The notes below the pieces were generated by a model. That model was not told where the DNA came from. It worked only from the letters and a program-made list of their open reading frames with translations, and did not search any database. Both the position numbers and the translations under genes were made by a program. 64,000 bases of DNA from Leptodactylus fallax (Eukaryota; Chordata; Amphibia; Anura; Leptodactylidae): positions 372,001 through 436,000 of the forward strand of contig CAMRHE010000359.1 of NCBI GenBank assembly GCA_947044405.1. The letters are read 5' to 3'. Positions 1-11,220 of the stretch are shown here, piece after piece (position 1 is the stretch's first letter; the number at the start of each line of letters is the position of its first letter).

Positions 1-1130
1 AGTACCATAAAAGTGTTTAAAGTATATCATAGCACTATCAATAACAGAGCTAATCAATCTAAAGTGTGTTATCTATATATGGGTGTTACCTTTCATTGTA
101 ATCATGCCTGTTAAAATAATGACTGCTGAAAAGTGATCCCTACAGAACAGTAAGTGAAGAAAATTGCAAGATTTCAGGATTATTTTAAATTATATTAGAA
201 ATTTTAAGAAAATGCCAACAAAAATAAAAATTATGTTTATCTATAAAAACTATTTTAAAAATACCTTCCCTTCAAATCCAGATCCTCATAAATATATGAG
301 GGCTAGCACTGCTATATAAATCTAATTGTGAAGTGGTAGCTATCCCTTTTGGTTAATAAAAAAAAAAGTCACATGAAATACCTACTCCAAATTTATGACA
401 TACTATATCGGTCAATAGCTTTTACCATCTAAGTACTACTTTAATTTCTGTTTATGGTTTTGTCATGAGTTGTGTTAGGACATGTTACAATTTTACTGCT
501 AGGAACCTTTTCCCATATTGATGATGAAAATGCCTGCTTCACAAGCAACAGATACCCTACAGTATGCTATATATATTTTTGGGAATTAATGTAACTGTTT
601 ATATGCCACACCTTTATATGGTCCCTGAGTATGTGTGTACTGATGAACAAGACAGATTTTTCCACATTTTAATTGTAAGAATTCTCACATCTAGAGTCAT
701 ATTTTTATTTTTTAGTACAAGTGTAAATATCAATATTTGATCTTCATTCTAACATTATATGGAGATAAAAAAAAGACACTAAAAAATTGTGCAATAATGT
801 AATAATCAAAAAAAATTCACGTTAATGCCATTGCCTTTTGTGGAAAATCAACAGGGCTTCAACAAAGTAAAAAATGTATTGATACCCGGCTGCTTCTTGT
901 TACCGGCCGTGTGTTTTCACAAGTTACCACATCACCTGTAACTAGTAGTGACCAATAATCCAATAATGCTGAAATCTCCAGAGGCCTGGCGTGTGCTGAA
1001 GCCAATAAGTGTGGTAGCACCCAATGAGCCGAAATTTGCAATAAGGTGCATTAGATCAGAAGCAATTGAGGAGAACTATCTGTATTGCTATGGTATTTCA
1101 CACTGTGGTTTTGCTAGCTGCACAGCACAC
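1..1130. other. AT-rich sequence without a recognisable gene
   Basis: No open frame here has protein-like composition or recognisable motifs, and I see no terminal inverted repeats. The sequence is strongly AT-rich and broken by short A and T runs. Confidence 0.6.
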
Positions 1131-1275
1131 TAAGGTCTCATGCACTTGATTATATTTTTTGCCCATTTGCTATCTGTTTACTGAATAACACACGGACCCA
1201 TTCATTTCTATGGCCCCATGCACATGATTGTGTTTTTCACAGGTCCATGTGGAGGCCATGAGTTCGGCCACAAAA
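1131..1275. repeat. Anuran interspersed repeat fragment ('tttctatggcccatgcaca' type)
   Basis: The stretch has 'ggtctcatgcac' near its start, then 'cattcatttctatggcccc' and 'atgcacatgattgtg'. The same arrangement of a chemical-looking 'atgcacatgacc' motif around 'ttctatgggcc' recurs near 6140, 13888, 36735, 40685 and 59545. I infer one old repeat family; its class is unknown to me. Confidence 0.5.
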
Positions 1276-1882
1276 CTAAGTAACTAAGGGTAAGTCCTAT
1301 TCCTGACTTTATTGCAGTTTGGGCTCATTCATTCATTCACGTGTATGGATCTGTGGAGAACACGGAAGGCACACAGATGCCATCCATGTGTCATCTGTTG
1401 TATATGGGCTCTACCAGTATGCACTCTAAGGCTGGAACCACTTGAGACAAACATGATGTAGAATTTCCGTCAGTAAAATTGTGTTCCCCTGCATGTGCTA
1501 TTCTGCAGCTTCCGCCTTCTTGCTTTTCCAAACAGCCTCCTGACTGCTTATACCAGTTCATATCCTTAGCCGATATGTCCAACCTGATCTATCCATGAAC
1601 GGCGTCCACTAAACTGCAGTGTGAACAACAACAAAAACTAGTACATCCAAAATAACCACAGTATTTGGTTGGCCACAAGTGTCCATTGCAGACCTTTCTG
1701 GTCATCCGATCACTGCAGTTATTTAGGATGTACAATAGTTACAATATGTGGACATACACCTTAGTTCAGGGTTTCTCAACCTTTTCACAGGGCAACCCTA
1801 CATAAAAAATATTATTCCAAGCACCCCTACCTAATAATTTTTACCAAAAAACATCCAAAGGACACAGGTAGTGTTGCATTAA

Positions 1883-2315
1883 AGGGGTTGTCCAGGCAAA
1901 AATGGACAAACCCTTTAACTTTTAAATCAGCCGTGGGCCGTGAAAAAAATAAAAAAAAATTCATACTCACCTGTCCACGAGGCTCCGGCGTCCTCCCAGC
2001 GCATTCCGGTCCTTCTGCTCAATGGGTCTCTTCCGCAGTTCTGCTGAAGCTGCCGATTTGCCTCATTGAGGCCAATCAGTGAAGGGCATGCGATGTCACT
2101 ACCTGTGACATAACGGGTCTCTTCCTGAGGCCAATCAGCAGCTTTAGCGGAACCCATGAAGAGATCCGGGAGAAACCGCTGGAGCAGAAGAACCAAGACG
2201 TGCTGGGAGGACACTGGAGCATCGGAGACAGGTGAGTATGCTTTTTTTTTTCTTTCACTGCCCCCGGCTGATTTAAAAGGTAAAGGGGTTATCCAATTTT
2301 GCCTGGACAACCCCT
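1883..2315. mobile_element. TTAA-flanked MITE with long inverted arms
   Basis: The element begins AGGGGTTGTCCAGGCAAAA and ends with its reverse complement TTTTGCCTGGACAACCCCT. TTAA lies immediately outside both ends (1879-1882 and 2316-2319). The inner arms are also inverted copies: the stretch around 1905-1980 (aaatcagccgtggg, then an A-rich run, then ctcacctgtc) reappears reversed at 2225-2290. The TTAA target site fits the piggyBac or Kolobok superfamilies. No transposase is encoded, so it is non-autonomous. Confidence 0.8.
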
Positions 2316-2319
2316 TTAA

Positions 2320-3595
2320 GGCATGCAGTCATGTTCCCAACCAGAGTGTCATAGCCCCCTGGTTTCCAAGGCAACCATGTTTTGAGAATCTGTGTCTTAG
2401 GCTGCTATTGACTGAAAGCTATTCAACTTCTCCTTCTGTCCCTTTTATACACATGCTCAGCTCAACTAAGGGAAAGGGAGAGAAGTTGCTGTCAGACATC
2501 TCTATTACAATCCAACGTGCCAGATACAACTTTCTCTGAACATGTCCCATCACGGGAGAGTCACGTCATTGCCATAAACATTAGATGGTTGGTGGGTCCC
2601 AACGAAATCGGTGGGTTTCAGATTTTGTTTGTCATTAAAAAGCTCCTAAATTTGCAAGCACTGTGTACCTTGTATCTTTGTTATTCTTATCTGCTCTTTC
2701 AATCCTCACACAGCCATGATGTTTTCTATTCTTAAAGGCCTCCTTCTTGACATAATAGAGATGTACTTGTTAACATGTACAGTTCAGTGTGTCTGCTCTG
2801 AACTCATGTTTATTGAGGGGTTTGGTCTGGGGGATTAATCTTGGGATTGATGCCTCATTCTTCAATCCTCCATCTTCTACTTATATGTCTGTTATATGGT
2901 GCCATTTTCTGTATTTTTTCACTGCTCTGCAGTTTTATTCCTTGTTCATCCTCTGGAGCGGTACATCACAGATGGCCCCACCACGCCAGTGAGTCACAAA
3001 TGTAGAAAACAATATGGACTGCACATCCATTTTTTTACGAGGTTCTTAGTACACATTTTATTTATACTGTACAAACCCACCTACCACTTCACTTCACAAC
3101 ATCCTCATTTAGATGGGTTCCTATACACTATTAGGTGTAGTAATGTTTGGTTTGTGCATTGTAACTATGGGGTAAATCACTGTGTATGCTGTGCATAGCT
3201 TTGGATCGTGATGACTCTGTTGCTGCATTTAGTATTCTCTGTTGCTATTCAGTCACCATGTCTTCTACAATCCAGAATTTTCTGGAAAGAGGGGTGTGTG
3301 ATGATTCTTCTAAATGGGTGGAACTCGATCGTGCCCATTAGCTGTGCCATTTTCACACCACTCACAGTGCAGCTACGGCCTGACACCTTGAAGTCACACC
3401 GTGCAGGGAAATCTCCTATAAAAGGAGGGTTACCCTCAGCTTTTTCAGTTTTCTATTCAGCCGTATTCAACACATACTCATACTTTAAAAATGGCGTGGT
3501 TTAAAAGGGGCGTGATCTAAATAATCGCCATTAATCGTAATCAAGATAAAATCCAAAATTAATTGCAATTTTGATTTAGGTTATCCTGGCACTCC
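2320..3595. other. No gene recognised
   Basis: Several short open frames occur, but none shows a domain, splice-site context or compositional bias that supports coding. An imperfect RFX-like palindrome (tttccaaggcaac) lies near 2385. Confidence 0.5.
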
Positions 3596-4560
3596 AGGAC
3601 TCATTTTGGTGGCGATTTAATGTTTCAGCTGTGCTTATCCCACCTATACAGTATATAGGTGGGACTACTTGTATGTAACGGTGACCTGGTTTTCAATGGT
3701 TAAAATTGTGGCTAACAGGCACACTTTGTATACATGACCCAGTGAAACTGTCTAGCAATCTTTGTGGGTGTGGTGGTATTGCTTGCATTTGTAGTCCTGC
3801 ATCTATAGTGCTGGCATGTTATATATGGACTTATGAGTATTGCTGGTGCTTGTGTGACTCCTGTTAGTTATATCTTCTGATGAGTCTAAGACGAAACATG
3901 CATGTCAGGAATGCAGGACCTATATTGTGGAGTTTCAGGATTTATATTATATTTATCTGTTGTTTTTAAACTGCACTTGTATCCTTATCTTAGGGAGGGT
4001 GAGCACAGGGCCCGACCTAGTTTAGGGCCAGGTTCCTATTGGGGGCACCTGCTATTTAGGGTTGCCCCGAGTTAGGCTTTTAGGGCAATCTAGATTACCA
4101 TTGCGTGAGAGGGCCATATTAGGGTAAGCATGATCTTTTACAGGTGTTCCTCTATATTCCTTATGAGCTTATACATGACTGTATGGTTGTCTCACCCGTG
4201 ATATCCCAGCGAACTATCATCTATCATCCATTCTGCAACTTCTGAATCACGGTAGGATCCGGCTGTTATTATATATATTTTGGCAGCCGTGCCTTTCAAG
4301 TGCTTATGAATATGGATACATGATAGGACATTTATTGCACGTATCTGGACTTTATGATATTTTTTAACTGACCTGATTAAAAGCTATATTTTAGGTCTGA
4401 TGACCACACTATATGTATTCTGAGATTATCGTTTGGGTTTATGGTTTTGTTGGAGATAATCTATATCTGTTTGGAGCATTGACGGTTTAGTAGGCCCTTT
4501 CTATTGGATTACAAATTTGATTTAGGTCATAAAGGCCCAGCCCTTCGCCGCAGGTACAAA
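3596..4560. repeat. Probable interspersed repeat relic with 'gacgaaacatgcatg' motif
   Basis: The motif 'gatgagtctaagacgaaac' near 3878 resembles the 'gacgaaacgcg' signature I know from long interspersed repeats of amphibians, possibly Penelope-like. A gccc-rich block at 4010-4140 follows. No reverse transcriptase can be read. The class and ends are uncertain. Confidence 0.3.
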
Positions 4561-5574
4561 TGTTTTGTTTGACACGGCAGATATTTGATGTAATCGGCTA
4601 TATAGGTGGTCCTAATAGCCACATCTACTTACACATATATTTAGAAGTAGAATATGACAACTGTTTAGAGATTTTGTATTGAAAGAGATGAGGATGTCAC
4701 TTACATGGCAGTTTCATATATCAACTATTTCACAAGGAATCCTTTTGCTTCCTCCCATTTGGATAACAATCACAACAGACGCTATATTAAGAGGCTCAGG
4801 CTGGGAAGATAATATAGAGACAACAGAACAAAAGAAGGCTTGCTGAAGCACATAGAGGTCCACACCTCAAAAGTCAAAGATCTGAAGGCTAGGGGAATAA
4901 GGAAGGGTGGCAGCTACATGGTTAAAACCGCCCCCTTGCAACCCTCTCAACATTAGCTCCCTGCCACACCATATATAAGGCCTATGTACTAAATCATTTT
5001 TATTTCTTAGCCCTTCCCTGCTGCTTACATTAAAGTGTATGATCCTGAACAAAACCTTTAATAGTTGCCTCAATTACTAAGTGAAATTATAATACATGTA
5101 TGTCATGTCACAGGATACCCATTGCTTTAGCCAAAGCACTCATATGCAGCAAGCTCCTGCATTTCCCAGGTTGCAGCAGCGGCCACTTTCACTGGCATGA
5201 AGCACCAGCAGGAGGGTACACCTAACACATGGGACCTTAAACTGTTTAGCACTTTTTGGTGGGTAACATGCTGGGGGCATTTGAGGAAGCACCAAACAAA
5301 AGACTAGGGTAAGCAGCAGGATGGTGCAGTTAAAGGGGAGGCATGATGCAAAGTTTGCGTAGAGGGTGGATGAATATGGTAGGTGAGGTGGGTGCTGCAA
5401 ATGCAAGGATGCAAAGTTGGCTGGGAAAAGTCATCATGGAGGTCTGGACCAGATGGAGAAGAAAAAGGAAAGTAATTGACTCCAATCAGAAAAGGCGTCA
5501 CCTGTAAGTTCCTTGATATAACTGTACTGTACTTACATGGCTGCAATGCGCCTGTGAAGGACTGGTATGGTGTA
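4561..5574. other. No gene recognised
   Basis: Only short open frames are present. The region 5150-5470 is moderately GC-rich and has no discernible repeat ends or coding motif. Confidence 0.45.
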
Positions 5575-5770
5575 ATATTGGTATTGCTACAGTGTTTTTT
5601 TTCTCAGTATGGAGATACTACTGTATTCAGTCACTGTGTGGAGGTGCTATGTGGTCATAGTGTAGCAGTATAATGTGGTAACATAATGATGGTAATATAT
5701 AGAAACTATGTGAAGGTAATCTGAGGTTAGGATGTGATACTATGTGGTCTTGGGTTGGGGGTATTATACG
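5575..5770. repeat. Degenerate tandem repeat around 'actgtgtggaggtgctatgtgg'
   Basis: Variants of 'tatgtgg' and 'gtggtaata' recur at irregular spacing of roughly 15-40 bases. It looks like a decayed minisatellite. No unit is exact, so the call is tentative. Confidence 0.35.
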
Positions 5771-6139
5771 TCCCTTGTATAATATCTTCTAATGAATATT
5801 GTGAGAAAGACTAATGCTAATGAATCGCTCATGGACCCTGAGGTTTTCTCTGTTTCATAGAGCAGTAACTTCTGTTTCAGGTCTCAGTAGATTCTATATT
5901 ATCTTACCAATCGCCTTCTTAGTTTCATGATTGAGGACATTTTCTTACATATAACTAGAAGAGTGAATAGGTATCACTTCCTAAAATTATCACCTTTCTG
6001 ATAACCGTCTACAAGTAGTGTTAGCTAGATCCAATTTAACAAATGGATAGGCAAATGATTCAAAGGGAATGTATCTTCTATTTAGTTGTATTAATTATAA
6101 TTCAGCATGTACAAGAGGAATAATGAAAGAGAATAAGGT

Positions 6140-6366
6140 CTCCTGCACACGACCAAGTATGCACGCTGAGGCTCTTCCAATGGGGGCTTCTAGGTTTTGT
6201 TCCAATAATTACAGTATAGGACAGATCCTATCCTGTTCTGTGACATTAGAACTTAATGGAACCCACCACTGAAATCAATGTGGGGGGAATCGAAAGTACT
6301 TGGATGACACTCGGGTCACCGAATGCATTCCACTAAAAAATTTGGTCATGTGCATGAGGCCTAAAG
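6140..6366. repeat. Anuran interspersed repeat ('cctgcacacgacc' / 'catgtgcatgaggcc' ends)
   Basis: The ends 'ggtctcctgcacacgacc' and 'ggtcatgtgcatgaggcct' are imperfect inverted copies, consistent with a small TIR element of about 225 bp. It belongs to the same family as 1131-1275 and 59545-59780. Confidence 0.55.
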
Positions 6367-6705
6367 GTAAGTTCACACTGTGTAATTTGAAAAAAGAAAC
6401 TTCCTGCTAGGTCTTGCTCCAGATTCTATGACTAAGATTCAGCCGGAGGACACGCAACGCAAGACACTCTGCTGAACAGTCCGATTGTGTCTGAGGATAA
6501 CCAGCGAGTAAAAGCTGGAGTGGAAAGGTAACGTATAGTGCTGAAGCACAGAGCCAGAAAGTGGAGAGCAAACCAAGGCGAAAGACTGTATCAAATTCTT
6601 TTTCACTTTCCACCATGTGAACCTGTCATGGTCATTGATTAATACAGTTCAGTGACTAGGGAACAGAAGAGGAGATGCAACGAGAATGATTTAAGTGTGT
6701 AAAAA

Positions 6706-7775
6706 CAGTCATGAGAAAAACTACAGCACACCCTCTGTGAATTCTATGTTTTTTTTATATCAGGACATAATAAAAACATGCGGTCCTTAGAAGGTCTTAA
6801 AGTAAGGTAAATACAACCTCAGATGAACATCACATGGGAAATTACACTGTGTCATCATTTATTAGGCCAAAATTGAGAAACTGTGAATAAAAATTAATTT
6901 CCATAGAATTTAAGTGTGTAAAGTAGTAGCCAGGTGCTGCTAATCAAATGTTCTTGACTTATTGATCATCTGCAAGCGTAACTACCTCTATAGAAGCAGA
7001 AGTATTGGTAGTTGGCTGGTCTGGAGCATTCAGGTGAGTAACACAATACCAAGGAGGAAAGGCATCAGCAATGATCTTAGAAAAGGAATGGTTGCTACCC
7101 ATATATCTGGGAAGGGTTAGAAGGCCATTATGAAATAATCTGAAGTCTGTCATTCTACAGAGAGAAAGATTTACAAGTAAAAAAAACAGTCTTCCCAGGA
7201 ATGGATGACTCAGCAAATTCACCATAAGGTCACACCATGCAATGCTGAGAGCATTTGCAAAAAAACCCAAGAGCTACATCTAAGACTCTACAGGTCTCTC
7301 AGTTAGCATGTTTAATGCTATTGTTCATGACGATTACAAAATGACTGAACAAGTATGGCTTATTTGCAAGGGTTGCCAGGAGAATTCTTTCGGAAAAGAA
7401 CATTACAGCATGACTCAAGTTTGCAAAGTTGTATCTAAACAAACCACAAGACTTCTGTAACAATGTACCTCAGTCATTGAGTCAACCATGTACTCTATAT
7501 ACCAAAGTATTCTTTAAGGCCAACTAAGCAACAGCTAAAGCTTGGCCGAAACTGAATCATGCAACAGGACAAGGATTCACCAGCAAATCTACTGCAGAAT
7601 GGTTGAAAAAGGAAGGAATCAAGGTGTTGTAAAGGCCCAGTTAAAGTCCAGACTGTACAGAAGAGTGGGCCACAATTCCCACAGAATGACAAGTAAGACT
7701 AATAAGTCATACAAAAATCCATTACTTTAAAAGTTACTGCTCCTAAAGGTGGTTCTACAAATTACTTGTTTTTAG
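6706..7775 (+). mobile_element. Decayed Tc1-like transposon, internally deleted
   Basis: The left end CAGTCATGAGAAAAA and the following sequence match my recollection of a Tc1-like element family widespread in fish and frogs. Recognisable transposase-coding sequence runs from about 7046 to 7760 with many stops. A deletion near 7470 joins the N-terminal part to a distal segment, and a second one near 7655 removes part of the catalytic C-terminus. The expected right terminal repeat is missing. Confidence 0.8.
7046..7765 (+). pseudogene. Tc1-like transposase relic
   Basis: The protein would begin with Pro-Arg-Arg-Lys-Gly, but its initiator is ATA at 7046-7048, where the family has ATG. The first stop (TAG) follows about 26 codons later. 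Downstream, the paired helix-turn-helix region is still legible (aaacccaagagctacatc), as is the phrase for 'LNKPQDF' near 7440. A deletion after 7468 removes the segment that would carry the first catalytic Asp. The C-terminal block (agcttggccgaaactg, then aaatctactgcagaatgg) resumes near 7530. The tail encoding Gly-Gly-Ser-Thr is at 7748-7760. The element cannot make an active enzyme. Confidence 0.75.
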
Positions 7776-7787
7776 AGCACAATTAAA

Positions 7788-7970
7788 GGTGATGTCCCAT
7801 GAAGTAAAGTGAGAAGGACCTTTCTCATGCTCCATATTCAACCTGACCGCAGTCAGGGTGGGACTGGTGAAGGATGAGGCTCCCATTCACTTCAATGGGA
7901 GCGCCGGAGAAAGCTGATGTAAAAGATACAGAAGAATGCAGGAGAATTACAATAAACTCTATACAATAAA
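7788..7970. repeat. Fragment of 'GTCCCA' MITE family
   Basis: The stretch 'ggtgatgtcccatgaagt' followed by 'tcacttcaatgggagcgcc' and 'ggagaaagctgatg' parallels the complete element at 32942-33233, which has 'gcacttcaatgggagcgcc' then 'ggagatagccgaag'. Only one terminus is evident here. Confidence 0.5.
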
Positions 7971-8231
7971 CTCTAAGAGTCACTTTAGTAATATGATCTG
8001 CAACCAAAAAAAAAAAAAATCAGAATTGGCAGTACAGGCCAGTACAGGCCCCACAGATAGCCAACGATGCGCTGGATGAGGGCAGTGTCTACTCCAATTC
8101 ATCTACAATGGCAGGTCTGCTGTCAGAAGCAGAACTACAGCTGGGCCTTGGTACAAATGGTTCTGACACTGTCTGCACCTGGAAATGAAAAAGACCTAGG
8201 AGCAGTAAGTACATTTCTTTTGTCTAGTCGG

Positions 8232-8405
8232 AGTTAATTCTAGGTCTGATTAAATATAGAGGTCTAGGGTTCATTTTAGGGGTCTGGGACAAGAATATGA
8301 CTGTCAATATCTGTAAAGCGCTGCAGAATATGATGGTGCTATACAAGTAAGCATAATAAATAAATAAGAATATATTTTGAGGTCTGAATTATGCAAATAG
8401 GTCCC
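8232..8405. repeat. 'ggtctg' degenerate tandem repeat with embedded SINE-like tail
   Basis: Phrases of the type 'aggtctgaatt' and 'taggggtctggg' recur, as they do more extensively at 10425-10765. Positions 8299-8366 are an insertion carrying 'gtaaagcgctgcagaatatg' and an A/T-rich tail, a motif shared with 9722-9795. Confidence 0.5.
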
Positions 8406-8517
8406 GTCATTTCAACAAATGTTACATAAATGAATAGAACAGGCGATTGTAAGAAACTTTGTAAAATATCTCAAGACAGCCTGCTTCTATCCGGCTGCTT
8501 CCCTAATCCCAATACCT

Positions 8518-9062
8518 ATGTCAGGCTGGGGTCACATCTGTGTTTGGCTCTCCGTGCGAAATCAGTTTTTGAAACAGTCTCAAAATCCTCAAAAGCTGAT
8601 TTCAATGGGTTGTAAAAACCATTCGCACGTCTGCGTTTGGAGCATTTCCGTCTGGTATCCGCTCTTTTGGGCTGAGTAAAAAGTCGGACTTGCAGGACTT
8701 TTTCTCCTTTCAAAAAATAAGGATACCAGACGAACAGCAACCAATTGTTTTTTTGTTTTTTTTTAACATCAGAAAGCGGATCACAAACTGATAATCCGTT
8801 TGTGTCCGTTTTTCAATCCGTTTTTCCCTCTGCGCATGCTCAGAATGAAGAAGGGAAACAAAAAAAAACCAAAAATGTATTGGTCAAAAACGGACACAAA
8901 TGGTCAGTTTTTTTTTGAACGGACGCCCATTAACTATTTCCTCTAAAAAGACAGATTTGGGAATCCGCCATGTAACCATTTGGAATCCTTTTTGTACCAA
9001 ACCGTTTTTTTTTTGTTTTTTTTAAAGCGGATGGATACCAGACACAAGTGTGAACCTAGCGT
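8518..9062. mobile_element. TIR element of the 'GTTCACAC' MITE family
   Basis: The left end 'caggctggggtcacatctgt' and right end 'cacaagtgtgaacctagcg' are imperfect inverted copies. The interior has inverted pairs around 'aaacggacacaaa' and 'tttgtgtccgttttt' (8795-8900). Shorter relatives lie at 9803-10043, 41774-42043 and 51707-51868. Confidence 0.6.
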
Positions 9063-9309
9063 AAATTGTCAAAATCTTGTGTCTCTTCATCTCAAGACAG
9101 ACTGCAAGTCACATGATTCAGATGACTCATTTCTACAGAAGCCTATGGAGAGGAGAGTGGGAAGGAGTAAGCAAGAAGGGAGGGAGATAAGACAAGAGTG
9201 TTTAGTCTGACCCCAGGGATTTCTATCACAGCCAAAGCACTTTATTCACATCAGTACAGATCAATAACCTCTATATATGTCCTGGATGTTCCTGGGGCTG
9301 TAGCTGAGT

Positions 9310-9475
9310 GAGCAGTGACGTAGCTTGAAGCTCCTGGGACCCCTACCTACCTTTTCTCATTTAGAAAAGTGGTATATTTTATGTGTTAGAAGGACCTTTG
9401 GGACCACCTCAGGTTCCAGGGCCCAGTAGTGACTGCTACCACTGCACCCCCTATACCTACGCCTCTGTGAAAGAG
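9310..9475 (-). repeat. Anuran repeat with 'ttacgcc...ggcccaggag' ends, reverse orientation
   Basis: Read on the minus strand, it runs from 'ggcgtaggtatagggggtgc' through 'agtgactgctac' reversed, the 'gggccc' block and 'gtcccaggagcttcaagcta'. The plus-strand stretch 52388-52565 contains the same order of landmarks. No coding sequence. Confidence 0.6.
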
Positions 9476-9694
9476 GAGAATCTGCTCTATAACTATCTCT
9501 CTATCTAGAGTGTGCAGTGTATGGCCGCTAGACTCCACCCACTTCAGATAACCCCAGGGGAGGTGTTACTGTGGACTGTTTATCACCCCTCAATTACCAA
9601 TCAGAAGCATACTTGCCATTTAACCCCTTATATGCTGCGGTCAATGCTGATCGTAGCAGCTAACGCTGCTGTCTCCAAAGACATACTGATAGGG

Positions 9695-9795
9695 AATTTA
9701 GATTGTGAGCCTATATGGGACAGTGACTGACAATATCTGTAAAGAGGTGCAGAATATGATGGCGCTACATAAGTAAGCATAATAAAATAAATAAA
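9695..9795 (+). repeat. SINE-like 3' segment
   Basis: The block 'tagattgtgagcctatatgg' is followed by 'gacaatatctgtaaag' and 'tgcagaatatgatggcgct', then an A/T-rich tail. This is a very common anuran interspersed repeat end, and the inner part recurs at 8299-8366. Confidence 0.6.
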
Positions 9796-9802
9796 AATAA
9801 AC

Positions 9803-10043
9803 ATAGGTTCACATTGTAATTCGGCTTTCCGTTCTTTGGGTCCGCTTGGGGAGCCAAAAAATGGAAAGCTAATCCGCTTAAAAAGCAATTCCCTGTGGAA
9901 ACTCCTGGACCCCAGGATTATAATGGGGTCTACTGGGTTTTTTCCCAGTTTTCTGCTTGCAGGACTTTTCTCTCTGCATTTTTCAAGCGGATTCTGGGAC
10001 GGAAACCCCGAACGGATTTTGAACACTGGTGTGAATCCAGCCT
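9803..10043. mobile_element. 'GTTCACAC' family MITE
   Basis: The left end 'aggttcacattgtaattcgg' and the right end 'cactggtgtgaatccagcct' form imperfect inverted repeats. Interior inverted pairs include 'ggtccgcttgggg' and 'ccgaacggatt'. It is about 240 bp with no coding capacity. Confidence 0.6.
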
Positions 10044-10045
10044 AA

Positions 10046-10424
10046 GTTGTTTTACAGAAAAAAAAGTAAAAAAGACCCCCCCCCTTGTTAATGGAACCCC
10101 CCCCGACAAAATTAGTATCACCACATCCATAACAACCCCTAAAATAAAATTAGCATGATAAGCGTTATAAAAGAAATAAAAACTGATCAAAAAGTCTTAT
10201 GTACACACAAAATGCAAGTTCTTGTAAAGCTACATAGAAATAAAATGTAAAAAGTTATGAAAGCGGGAATGCAGAGAGGGATAAAATGTTACTGATGTAA
10301 GTCTAAAATGTGTCAGATCGCTAAAGGGTTAAAATGCACATAAGGCACCAGAGTTAAGTGCCAGCAATATTAATCTGAGCCATAAATTCAAAATCTGCAA
10401 AAAAAGAAAAAAGTGAATTTGGAT
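10046..10424. other. No gene recognised
   Basis: Two C-runs (near 10076 and 10098) lie in an otherwise AT-rich stretch. Nothing else is apparent. Confidence 0.4.
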
Positions 10425-10765
10425 TCTAGTCTGGGGTTTGAAACAAGGGATCTAGTTTAGTCTAGATTAATTTTGGCGCTTAAGTCTAAATTTTTTATTT
10501 AAGAGTCTGGATTTAATTAGGTCTGGTCTGGGGACTGAACTAAGGTGTCTAATTTGAGGTCTGCATTCATTTTGGGGTGTTATCTGTCTGTACTTTATGG
10601 TCTTGTCTGAATTTATTTAGGGATCTTAAATAATTTCATGGTCTGGATTTATTTTTGTGTCTGGTTTGGGGGTATGTATTTACTTTGGGATCTGTTTTGA
10701 GGTCTGACTTAATTATAGGATCTGCTGCAGTGTCTGAATTTATTTTGGAGACCTGGTCTGCATTA
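10425..10765. repeat. Degenerate 'ggtctg-(g)attta-ttttgg' tandem repeat
   Basis: At least a dozen variants of 'ggtctgaatttattttgg' follow one another at about 25-35 base spacing (for example at 10530, 10640 and 10725). No two units are identical, which points to an old minisatellite. A smaller array of the same unit lies at 8232-8405. Confidence 0.65.
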
Positions 10766-11172
10766 ACAAGAAGCAAAAGATACCTAGGGCAGCAAACTCT
10801 GCTATCATCAGGAGAAGTTAACATGGCAGCCTGGGTTGGATGGAGATAAAAAGGAAAGAGAACAATTTTATTTAGAGAAGACCTCATTAGATCTAGTTAT
10901 GTATTTTCTGTGGCTGCATCTGATCAGTGAGTGGTATAATCTCCTGTACAGCTATAGCATGTACACTTTCCCTGCATATAGGTTCTCCCAGGAAGCCCAG
11001 CAGAGCCCTATACACATGAATGGGGATTCATTGCCATTTCCTGCAGAGTGGATGACTGGAACTGTGCAGAAAAATACCCTGTTTTCAATATCAGTGGGAG
11101 TCTCATAGATCAGATATCACTTTAAGATCAGTCACCACACTAACAAAAAATTGTTGCAGAAATATATCTACT

Positions 11173-11220
11173 AAAAAATAGAGAGAGAGAGAGAGAGAGA
11201 GAGAAAGAAAGAGAGAGAGG
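11173..11220. repeat. (GA)n microsatellite
   Basis: A run of GA dinucleotides with two GAAA interruptions at its right end. Confidence 0.95.
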
